A stretch of DNA of 25,937 nt from Bacillota bacterium (GTDB lineage Bacteria > Bacillota > Desulfotomaculia > Desulfotomaculales > JAJYZD01). Below, one piece after another: positions 20,910-25,937 of this stretch. The notes under the pieces were generated by a model that was not told the origin of the DNA, ran no database searches, and was given only the letters and a program-made list of their open reading frames with translations. Made by a program: the position numbers and the translations under genes. Position 1 is the stretch's first letter. Each line of letters begins with the position of its first letter. The DNA is taken from assembly GCA_021800315.1 (NCBI GenBank), contig JAJYZD010000014.1, positions 1 through 25,937 of the forward strand, written 5' to 3'.

Positions 20910-21114
20910 TGCCAAACTCGCGGTCAATCCACCGTTGCAAACCAAGCCGGCTAATCCGCCAGGCCCTACCGATTTTCTTTGCCGGAAAACCTTTTGAATG
21001 ACAAAGGTTAACGCATGTGCGATATGGGCGGCCCATGATACTTTGCAAAAGTTCGATGTCGAAGATGTCCGGAGCCGTTTCAAGGCGTTTGACGTTGATT
21101 TCTTCCGTTGGCAT
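20899..21114 (-). CDS. Excisionase-like helix-turn-helix protein
   Basis: A 71-residue DNA-binding protein of the excisionase/AlpA type (HTH_17-like). The region IELLQSIMGRPYRTCVNLCH and GFPAKKIGRAWRISRLGLQRWID corresponds to the winged-helix fold in which a conserved Gly-Arg-X-Trp-Arg-Ile segment contacts DNA and the last helix binds the groove. The ATG at 21114 has GGGAG 10 bp upstream. It lies directly upstream of the integrase on the same strand, so it probably directs excision of the element or regulates integrase. Confidence 0.82.
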   Translation of the reverse strand: MPTEEINVKRLETAPDIFDIELLQSIMGRPYRTCVNLCHSKGFPAKKIGRAWRISRLGLQRWIDREFGSGE

Positions 21115-21174
21115 TAGGGAAACACTCCCTTTCCGAATTTGGAGTCTGTCACGGTCGCACTACCGCAAAGCGAA

Positions 21175-21196
21175 GACCCCCGGATTGACGGGGGTC
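21175..21196 (-). terminator. Hairpin downstream of the Rpn-family gene
   Basis: GACCCCCG (21175-21182) pairs perfectly with CGGGGGTC (21189-21196), loop of six. On the minus strand TTCGCTTTG follows; on the plus strand CTACTAATTCTTTT. It lies 34 bp beyond the Rpn-family stop codon and probably ends that transcript. Confidence 0.6.
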
Positions 21197-21229
21197 CTAC
21201 TAATTCTTTTGGCGAGGGATCGGGAAGAA

Positions 21230-22048
21230 TCAGTGTTCGAGCTGTTTCTTCAGGTCTTCCACCTCGGCCTCGGTGAGGCCGCTGGCCTTGACGATGACGT
21301 CAACCGCCACGCCAAGGGAGAGCAGGTTTTTGGCCACTTCCTTCTTGCCCTCGATCTTGCCCCTGGTCTCTCCGTCCTCAATCCACTTCTCCCGAATCCC
21401 GTCGAACAGCGGAGACGCTTCCATCTTACTCCCCCTCATCTTTTCCCGAATTATTCCCTTCGGAAGCCTCCTTGAAGCAAGCATGGCCAGGATCAGTTCC
21501 AAGGTCGGTAGCTTCTCCTCGGGTGCTTCTCTTACCCGCCGGAGACATTCGTCGAACACCGGTTCCAGGGGCCGGTCGTGCATCATCAGCGGCACCAGGG
21601 GAACCAACCCCACCGGGCCTTGTTCGAGGATGTCCCCGCCCGGCGTGACCACCAGGTTGATTATCCGGTACCGGAACACGATGGCCGCCGGCTGGTCCAG
21701 GCAGCCCAGGATGTAGGTGTCCTGCCGCTGATGACCGGTAAGGTTGATAACGACCGGATAGACGGGCAGCTTGAACTCCCGGTGCTGCATGGCCGTATAC
21801 TCAAGGAACCGTTCCGGGATGTGGGAGTCGGGCTCGGTCTGAACATCCAGGGGTATCAGGTACTCGAGCCCGTCCTCGATGACGCGGAATACGTTGTCCG
21901 AATCCCTCCGGGCGAACACCGCTTCTTTTTCCTCGCGGCGGACGAGCGACACCGGAAATCCCCACCGCACTAATTGAACGAGGTCGGCGGGGCACTCCTC
22001 CACCAGCTTCTTCATCGCCAAATCGAAGTCTTGGGCCAAGGCAGGCAT
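21230..22048 (-). CDS. Rpn/YhgA-type PD-(D/E)XK nuclease-transposase family protein
   Basis: A 272-residue protein of the Rpn (recombination-promoting nuclease) / YhgA-like putative transposase family. The typical N-terminal DFDLAMKKLVEECPADLV opens the domain. The nuclease core strand is YLIPLDVQTEPD, where the family's usual acidic-X-Gln pattern is kept as Asp-X-Gln. PVYPVVINLTGHQ follows. The C-terminal third holds coiled, charged repeats (GKIEGKKEVAKNLLSLG and LTEAEVEDLKKQLE), as in many members. Relatives promote RecA-independent recombination and are frequent, variable cargo on elements. It has its own promoter at 22100-22072. Confidence 0.85.
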   Translation of the reverse strand: MPALAQDFDLAMKKLVEECPADLVQLVRWGFPVSLVRREEKEAVFARRDSDNVFRVIEDGLEYLIPLDVQTEPDSHIPERFLEYTAMQHREFKLPVYPVVINLTGHQRQDTYILGCLDQPAAIVFRYRIINLVVTPGGDILEQGPVGLVPLVPLMMHDRPLEPVFDECLRRVREAPEEKLPTLELILAMLASRRLPKGIIREKMRGSKMEASPLFDGIREKWIEDGETRGKIEGKKEVAKNLLSLGVAVDVIVKASGLTEAEVEDLKKQLEH

Positions 22049-22071
22049 CAGTCCTTTCTCACCCTGATATT

Positions 22072-22100
22072 ATTCTACAGCATCCCATGGTCGGGGACAA
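22072..22100 (-). promoter_or_regulatory. Promoter of the Rpn-family gene
   Basis: Minus strand TTGTCC (22100-22095), 17-bp spacer, TAGAAT (22077-22072). The start would lie only about 15-20 bp before the coding start at 22048, leaving room for the AAAGGA site. Confidence 0.7.
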
Positions 22101-22191
22101 TACCGTTTTTTGGGGGCCCGGGAAGGGGGCCAGGATAACGCTGGGCTGGAAAGAAAATCTACCGAGCCAGGGCGGCCGCCGGCCGGGGCCG

Positions 22192-22404
22192 CTAATCGTA
22201 GTCCTCCCATTCTTTGCGGCAGTCTGCATATTCTGAGTTCCGAAACCATTCCCCCGGATCAATCATGCCGGGCATCATCTTATGGCGCCAACGAAGGCGG
22301 AAGCGCCGGGCATAGGGCCTCCCCAAGATATCCCGAAGTATTTCCATGGCTTCGTCGATCCTCCACTGACTAACCCGCTTTGGGAGTGTAACGGTTCGTG
22401 TCAT
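22192..22404 (-). CDS. Small hypothetical protein, 70 residues
   Basis: Last of four closely packed small genes on the minus strand. The start chosen is the ATG at 22404, 8 bp after the previous stop, with GGAAGGTGG overlapping the end of the previous gene; the frame is open to 22530 but that part overlaps the previous coding frame. The product is strongly basic in the middle (PYARRFRLRWRHK) and acidic at the end (CRKEWEDYD), with a helix ISQWRIDEAMEILRDIL-like near residues 10-25. It could bind nucleic acid; no family recognised. Confidence 0.5.
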   Translation of the reverse strand: MTRTVTLPKRVSQWRIDEAMEILRDILGRPYARRFRLRWRHKMMPGMIDPGEWFRNSEYADCRKEWEDYD

Positions 22405-22412
22405 GGGACGGC

Positions 22413-22712
22413 TTACACCACCTTCCGCAAGGGCATTTTGGGCGTTCGCCGCCACCTGATCCGAAGCCTGGCGCGTTTCCGTAAGATTTCGGCACGTCTC
22501 CTGATGCTGTCGGCCATTATTCCTAACCATTCAAAGGGCAGAACCGTCAAGTCGTTGCATGTGCTTGTCCAGGTCTCGTAAAAGCACAAGGAGACGGCCC
22601 GATCATCCATATTGGTGTGCCGATCCTCCGGTGTGCCAAAAAACTCTGTCCGGAACTGTTCCCATTCTTCGGGGGTGGTCCCGCGATTTTCATTCAAAAC
22701 GTCGGCTACCAA
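22413..22712 (-). CDS. Small hypothetical protein, 99 residues
   Basis: The TTG at 22712 has GGAGG 7 bp upstream and overlaps the stop of the preceding 28-residue ORF in the 7 bases TTGGTAG. The product is acidic at first (TPEEWEQFRTEFFGTPEDRH), has an aromatic/cysteine middle (CFYETWTSTCNDLTVLPFEW) and a very basic helix at the end (SIRRRAEILRKRARLRIRWRR). The frame runs up to an ATG at 22784, but that ATG lacks a ribosome binding site. An alternative is that this and the 28-residue ORF are one gene with a frameshift near 22710. Function unknown. Confidence 0.5.
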   Translation of the reverse strand: MVADVLNENRGTTPEEWEQFRTEFFGTPEDRHTNMDDRAVSLCFYETWTSTCNDLTVLPFEWLGIMADSIRRRAEILRKRARLRIRWRRTPKMPLRKVV

Positions 22713-22792
22713 CTCAAACCCTCCGCAAGCAATCGGGCATCCCGGTACTCCTGTATCCGTTGGGGTGCCAAGAGAAGTTCCCATGCGGTCAT
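22706..22792 (-). CDS. Very small ORF, 28 residues
   Basis: The ATG at 22792 has AGGTGG 8 bp upstream, the same site used by the neighbouring 94-residue gene. The peptide MTAWELLLAPQRIQEYRDAR plus eight more residues looks like a genuine protein start with an amphipathic helix. Its stop overlaps the start of the 99-residue ORF. It may be a separate short peptide that couples translation, or the true N-terminus of the next gene separated from it by a frameshift. It is too short for routine annotation. Confidence 0.4.
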   Translation of the reverse strand: MTAWELLLAPQRIQEYRDARLLAEGLSW

Positions 22793-22820
22793 TGTTCTGT
22801 CCACCTTTCCTTGTGCTGTT

Positions 22821-23105
22821 TTAGACCGCGGCCGCGGCCGAAGCGGACTCCAGGGCATCCACCAGCGCCGTCAGGTCCGCATACGGCGTCCTGGCCAGGG
22901 CCTCCACCAGTCGCCACGCCCTGGCCGACAGTTGCAGGTCGGTCCCTGTCCTATCCCTAACGTCCTCCGGGCCCAGGTATGCCAGCCGCTCCCGGAGCCT
23001 GTCCCATGCCTCCTGGCCGTACTCGATGTCGTCGCGCATCACGTCGGCCAGTTTAGCGCACGCGGCCCCCGACACCAGGCTAATGATGCCATCCATTTCA
23101 GGCAT
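22821..23105 (-). CDS. Small hypothetical protein, 94 residues
   Basis: First of the four small genes. The ATG at 23105 has AGGTGG 9 bp upstream; the frame is open to 23171, but the TTG there has no good site. The product is mainly helical and alanine/leucine rich, with SLVSGAACAKLADVMRDDIE and WDRLRERLAYLG, a central ARAWRLVEALARTPYADL and an ESASAAAAV tail. No transmembrane segment or cysteine motif. It may be a structural or adaptor protein of the mobile element. Family not recognised. Confidence 0.55.
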   Translation of the reverse strand: MPEMDGIISLVSGAACAKLADVMRDDIEYGQEAWDRLRERLAYLGPEDVRDRTGTDLQLSARAWRLVEALARTPYADLTALVDALESASAAAAV

Positions 23106-23237
23106 CGCATCGTACCACCTTTCTATTTCTTTTCCAGTCCCGAAATACTCCCTGGTCGCCCCACTGCACAAACCTTGTCAGGGGTCCACCCGACGAACAA
23201 TCCCTTCCAGAATGCCCTACAAGGCGGCTGTCGTCCC

Positions 23238-25313
23238 CTAGGAGCCGTCTTGGTCGTGCCGTCCGGCCAGGTTTTTGGCCGTGAAGGTCACCGGGTAGGG
23301 CCCTGGCGGCAGGTTGGCCTGCCAGCCCAGGTAACGCCACTCCTCGGCCCCTGGTTCGGCCTTGTCGTAGGCCAGCGGCAGGGTTGTACCGGAGATCGCG
23401 GCCGTGACGCTGGAGGCCCCCTGGGGGCTGTCCCATGCCCTCAGGTCGATTTTACCGCCCGATACCACGCTCAACGTATCGGAGCCGGAGGAGCCGTCCG
23501 AGGCGGCCACCGGCGACCAGGCGCCGGCCGGGTATATCTTGCCGGTCAGCTTTTCATACGCGTGCACGTAAAACGTCAGCTGCGCCGACGCCTGCTGCCC
23601 GCCCGGCCAGGTGGCCAGGAACGTCGCCACGAAGGTACCCGACGGCGTGGTCTGCGGTATCGGCAGGGCCGCGGTGGTGTCCCAGGCGTCCCAGTAATGG
23701 ATGTCCTGGTTGTCGGTGTCGGTGTAGCCGGTCTGCAGGAACGGCAGCTGCACCGGCGCGGTGGTGATGCCCGGGATGCTGACCGTCACGCTCTCGGCAC
23801 CCTGGGTCGTGCTGTCGCCGTTGGCCGGGGCGGTATCGGCATCGAGGATGAGGCCCCCGCCGGCCCATATGGTAATAGGGGCGCTGCCGTACTCCCGGCC
23901 CAGGGGCATGGGCGCGCTCTCCTCGCCGCTGTTAGCGTTGCCCGCGTCAACCAATTCCGCGGTGATCCTGGGCGACGGCGGCGGGGGCGGTGGCGGCTGG
24001 GTGACCGTCAGCAGCGCCTGCGCGGTCAGGCCGTCGTAGCTGGCCATGACGTTGGTCGAGCCCCGGGCGACGCCCTTGGCCAGGCCGTCGAAGGGCTGAA
24101 TGGTGGCAATCGACGGGTTAGCCGTGGACCAGGTGGATTGCTGGGTGACGAATTCGCCGTTACCGTTTCCCAGTCCATCCGCGTAGAAGATCGACCAATA
24201 ACCCGTGCTCTCCCCCGCCTGCACGGTCTGCATGGCCGGGGTGACCACCAGGGCCGGCGTGGCCGGGGTGGGATTCGGGTTCGGATTCGGATTCGGGTTG
24301 GGATTCGGGTTGGGATTTGGGTTCGGCGTCGGGCCCGGATTGGTCGATACCACCAGGGACACCTCGGCCCGGGCCGGAGCCACGTAGCCGGAATTCCACG
24401 AAGCGTTGACCGGAATGTCCCAGGTGCCCGAAGATGCTGGCGCGGTGAAGTTCCGCGTCCAGATATCCTGGTCCCCGACCGTCTGCGCGTAATTGAGCGG
24501 TGCCGCCCCCAGCTGGTCACCGGTCAGCCCGAGGGCCGCGTTGTAGGCCCGGGCCTGGTAGGCCGCCCCCGGCGGCTCGGTGACCGCCTTGACCATGACG
24601 CTCTGACCCGGCGTGGCGTAGTAGGTGTTGGTGCAGCCGGTGCCGTCGGCGGAGCACAGGTAGCCCCAGAGGCCGGCCCCGGTCGGGGGGAGGCTCACGG
24701 TAAATGTCGCGCCGCCCTGCTCCTGCGTCGCTTGCGGGTAATCCAGGGCGGACCCGGCGTAAGACGTGGCGTCGGACAGCCCGGCGAAAGCCAGGGTGCC
24801 GCTGTTGTCGTAGCTCACGTCGTAAGTCGGCCCCTGGTCCGGCCAGTACGATGTCTCGACGAAGGTGACGTTGGCCACGTAGGTACCCGGCTGAAGGCCA
24901 GTGGTCGGGATGGTAAACGATTGGGTCCATTGGGCGCCCGAGGTGCCCGCCCCGTAAGGGATGCCGTTATCCCCGCTCTGGTGCCCGAACATGCCGGAAT
25001 CAAAGAACTGGGACCATACGGTGCCGCCACTGTTCTCGTTCGGGCCCTTGACCGACATGCCCACGTCGTAGAAGACGCTGGATGGCGTGTCGGCGCAATA
25101 GTTCCCAGCGGATTTCGGCTGGTCGTACAGGGTCACGTTGAGCGTTTCGCTCTGGCCCGGGGTGATCGTCGGGTTGGAGACGGAGACCTGGGTGAATTGG
25201 TTGAAGCAACCATTCCCCCCACCATCAGTCGCCCAAGCCCGGCCCGGGTGCCAGAGCACCAAGGCAACGATTGCCAGGACGGCGACGAGCACGGTCTGTT
25301 TAATACTGTTCAA
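23238..25313 (-). CDS. Secreted Ig-like surface protein with Asn-Pro repeat
   Basis: A 691-residue exported protein. It starts with a signal peptide (hydrophobic residues 8-21, probable cleavage after AWA near 28). A first beta-rich region of about 300 residues includes paired cysteines (CFNQ..., NYCADT, YLCSADGTGC). A (Pro-Asn)9-Pro linker follows at about 330-348, then a Big_2-like Ig domain (about 352-440, ending GLTAQALLTVTQ), a seven-proline linker and a C-terminal beta-sandwich region (about 450-691). There is no LPXTG, SLH or membrane anchor, so it is released or bound non-covalently. The TTG start at 25313 has GGAGG 6 bp upstream. It is the largest gene on the element side of the tRNA. 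Confidence 0.82.
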   Translation of the reverse strand: MNSIKQTVLVAVLAIVALVLWHPGRAWATDGGGNGCFNQFTQVSVSNPTITPGQSETLNVTLYDQPKSAGNYCADTPSSVFYDVGMSVKGPNENSGGTVWSQFFDSGMFGHQSGDNGIPYGAGTSGAQWTQSFTIPTTGLQPGTYVANVTFVETSYWPDQGPTYDVSYDNSGTLAFAGLSDATSYAGSALDYPQATQEQGGATFTVSLPPTGAGLWGYLCSADGTGCTNTYYATPGQSVMVKAVTEPPGAAYQARAYNAALGLTGDQLGAAPLNYAQTVGDQDIWTRNFTAPASSGTWDIPVNASWNSGYVAPARAEVSLVVSTNPGPTPNPNPNPNPNPNPNPNPNPTPATPALVVTPAMQTVQAGESTGYWSIFYADGLGNGNGEFVTQQSTWSTANPSIATIQPFDGLAKGVARGSTNVMASYDGLTAQALLTVTQPPPPPPPSPRITAELVDAGNANSGEESAPMPLGREYGSAPITIWAGGGLILDADTAPANGDSTTQGAESVTVSIPGITTAPVQLPFLQTGYTDTDNQDIHYWDAWDTTAALPIPQTTPSGTFVATFLATWPGGQQASAQLTFYVHAYEKLTGKIYPAGAWSPVAASDGSSGSDTLSVVSGGKIDLRAWDSPQGASSVTAAISGTTLPLAYDKAEPGAEEWRYLGWQANLPPGPYPVTFTAKNLAGRHDQDGS
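24270..24326 (-). repeat. Tandem 6-bp repeat coding Pro-Asn linker
   Basis: Fifty-seven bases built of alternating proline and asparagine codons, giving ten Pro and nine Asn. Codon variants (CCG, CCC, CCA; AAT, AAC) are mixed, so the tract is old enough to have drifted or is held by selection. Such short tandem repeats change length easily, altering the spacer between the two halves of the surface protein. Confidence 0.85.
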
Positions 25314-25342
25314 ATGAATCCTCCTTTCCGGCTATGAGAAAA

Positions 25343-25364
25343 GCCGCCCGGTATAATGGGCGGC
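25343..25364 (-). terminator. Attenuator-type terminator before the surface gene
   Basis: On the minus strand GCCGCCC (25364-25358), loop ATTATACC, GGGCGGC (25349-25343), then TTTTCTC. The 7-bp GC stem with T run lies about 30 nt before the TTG start at 25313, inside the leader, so it can stop transcription before the gene unless disrupted. Confidence 0.7.
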
Positions 25365-25519
25365 CCGCGTGTCGGCCGATATTTCGCGTATTGCATTTTC
25401 ACGCTCCCCATGGTATAAGATAAAGAGAAGAGGCCGGAAGGGAAGCTCCGACCTCTCCCGGTGCCGCCAGGTAGCCGGGCCGTGAGAAGCATGAGACTGG
25501 AGTAGTCGCCGCGAGGCGG

Positions 25520-25594
25520 CTATTTCAGTTTACGACGGATCAGGAGCGCCAGGACGCTCAACGCGGCCAACGCTACGGGAACCGCTACATGCAA
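25520..25594 (-). CDS. Putative 24-residue membrane peptide
   Basis: TTG at 25594 opens a frame coding one hydrophobic helix followed by a basic tail (VALAALSVLALLIRRKLK). The pattern matches a single membrane span with positive-inside end, like small membrane peptides or a protein-sorting tail. GGGAG lies 11 bp upstream, a loose fit, and a stop codon directly precedes the start. It sits inside the leader of the surface gene and could be a leader peptide, a small membrane protein, or the remnant C-terminus of a lost surface protein. Another frame from GTG overlaps it. Confidence 0.35.
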   Translation of the reverse strand: MHVAVPVALAALSVLALLIRRKLK

Positions 25595-25701
25595 TTAATT
25601 CCACGCTCCCACCCCCCTCCTATGACCTTGCGGCCACGGCCCCTGTGCGGCGGGCCTCGGAGGAGGGAATGAGCCAGCGGGTTAACCCCGCAACCAAACG
25701 G

Positions 25702-25707
25702 ATTATA
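25702..25707 (-). promoter_or_regulatory. -10 box for the surface-protein leader
   Basis: Minus-strand TATAAT at 25707-25702. The -35 region at 17-bp spacing (TTTTCG) is poor, so an activator or extended contacts may be needed. The inferred transcript begins near 25695. Confidence 0.5.
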
Positions 25708-25709
25708 TC

Positions 25710-25937
25710 ACCTCCCGAAGAAAACGAAAAGCACTTTTTGGCAGCCGCCCTTTAGCCGCCGATGACCACCAGGTGGCCGTTGGACAAACTGAACTTCTCG
25801 GTCAGGTTTTGGGGCATATCTCAGAAATATGTTGACGGGCCCGACATGAGGGCGCACATGTACATTTGGCGCGCGAACCATTACGTGGGACGGGAGGAAA
25901 TTTCCGACTAGACAACGACTTGGAAAACCGATATGAT
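25710..25937. other. Right edge, no convincing gene
   Basis: Two overlapping short frames on opposite strands: 21 codons on the minus strand (25817-25752, ending in Gly-Gly) and 49 codons on the plus strand (25764-25913). Neither has a ribosome binding site, and the minus one would lie just upstream of the surface-protein promoter. The plus one is rich in His, Tyr and Trp codons unlike the rest of the window. I see nothing else that can be supported here. Confidence 0.3.

Larger units (their letters stand above)
25314..25695 (-). promoter_or_regulatory. Long structured 5' leader, riboswitch-like
   Basis: About 380 nt between a -10 box and the surface-protein start. In transcript order it shows GCGGG/CCCGC (25691-25687 with 25681-25677), a long-range CCCTCC/GGAGGG pair (25667-25662 with 25620-25615) enclosing GGCCC/GGGCC, a small ORF (25594-25520), a 9-bp hairpin with one G-U (25455-25447 with 25438-25430) followed by a T-rich stretch, and a final terminator hairpin. 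This order of folded domain, then terminator, then ribosome binding site is that of riboswitches and attenuators. I could not match it to c-di-GMP, c-di-AMP, cobalamin, SAM, TPP or T-box consensus elements. Confidence 0.45.

Noticed and set aside
22617..25337. A 906-codon open frame antisense to the surface-protein gene
   Set aside because: Gly/Arg/Val-rich low-complexity translation, starts inside the small-ORF region without a ribosome binding site; the minus-strand gene has a signal peptide, linker and domains.
25420..25500. c-di-GMP-I riboswitch on either strand
   Set aside because: GGTAGCCGGG resembles part of the consensus, but the conserved AAACC and GACGCAAAGCC elements are absent.
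25752..25817. Bacteriocin-like double-glycine leader peptide
   Set aside because: The 21-residue frame ends in Gly-Gly, but the motif spacing is off by one, there is no core peptide after it and no ribosome binding site.

Overview
The window looks like chromosome of a GC-rich anaerobic Firmicute of the Peptococcaceae / Moorella-Desulfotomaculum kind. The reasons are strong Shine-Dalgarno sequences with frequent GTG and TTG starts, a YabE-type G5/3D cell-wall protein, FdhD (formate dehydrogenase maturation), a DUF362-ferredoxin protein, an SdpI-family protein, and third codon positions rich in G and C. Genus cannot be decided from the sequence alone.

Layout. Positions 1-3091 are an aspartate-family amino acid cluster: thrC (5' end outside the window), thrB and lysC, followed by fdhD. 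A convergent block then carries a secreted 3D-domain protein (4.9-3.9 kb) and a two-gene DUF2284 / small-protein operon with its own terminator. From 6.1 to 8.2 kb runs a plus-strand operon: an ArsR-type repressor with a clear promoter and operator, an SdpI-like membrane protein with a probable frameshift, a YbjQ-family protein and a methyltransferase. The 8.2-9.4 kb stretch is mostly non-coding and unusual. It holds a truncated small ORF, three copies of GTAGTCCCTA around a near-consensus promoter that appears to drive a structured RNA, two divergent microproteins, and the 3' tail of a dead MacB/FtsX-type permease. The coding sequence of that tail now forms a perfect intrinsic terminator. A NodI/NodJ-like ABC exporter pair follows (9.5-11.1 kb), then about 700 bp of highly structured non-coding DNA (11.16-11.85 kb), and a bacteriohemerythrin on the minus strand.

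From 12.56 to 16.2 kb are purL, with an N-terminal PurS-like extension, and purQ, which together form FGAM synthase. After them come an ArgA-like acetyltransferase, a DUF362 iron-sulfur protein, a 62-residue conserved small protein and a radical SAM protein.

At 19.39 kb a tRNA-Val(CAC) gene is followed directly by a tyrosine integrase and an excisionase-like protein, both on the minus strand. This marks the left edge of an integrated element. No second copy of the tRNA end is visible, so the element may run beyond the window. Its visible cargo is an Rpn/YhgA-type nuclease-transposase relative, a chain of four very small tightly spaced unknown ORFs, and a 691-residue secreted Ig-like protein with an Asn-Pro repeat. 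The mRNA of that protein would have a roughly 380-nt structured leader ending in a terminator hairpin just before the start codon, a riboswitch- or attenuator-like arrangement.

The most novel-looking parts are the two structured non-coding regions (8.34-8.69 and 11.16-11.85 kb), the surface-protein leader (25.3-25.7 kb) and the small-ORF chain (22.2-23.1 kb). Their identities are not established here.
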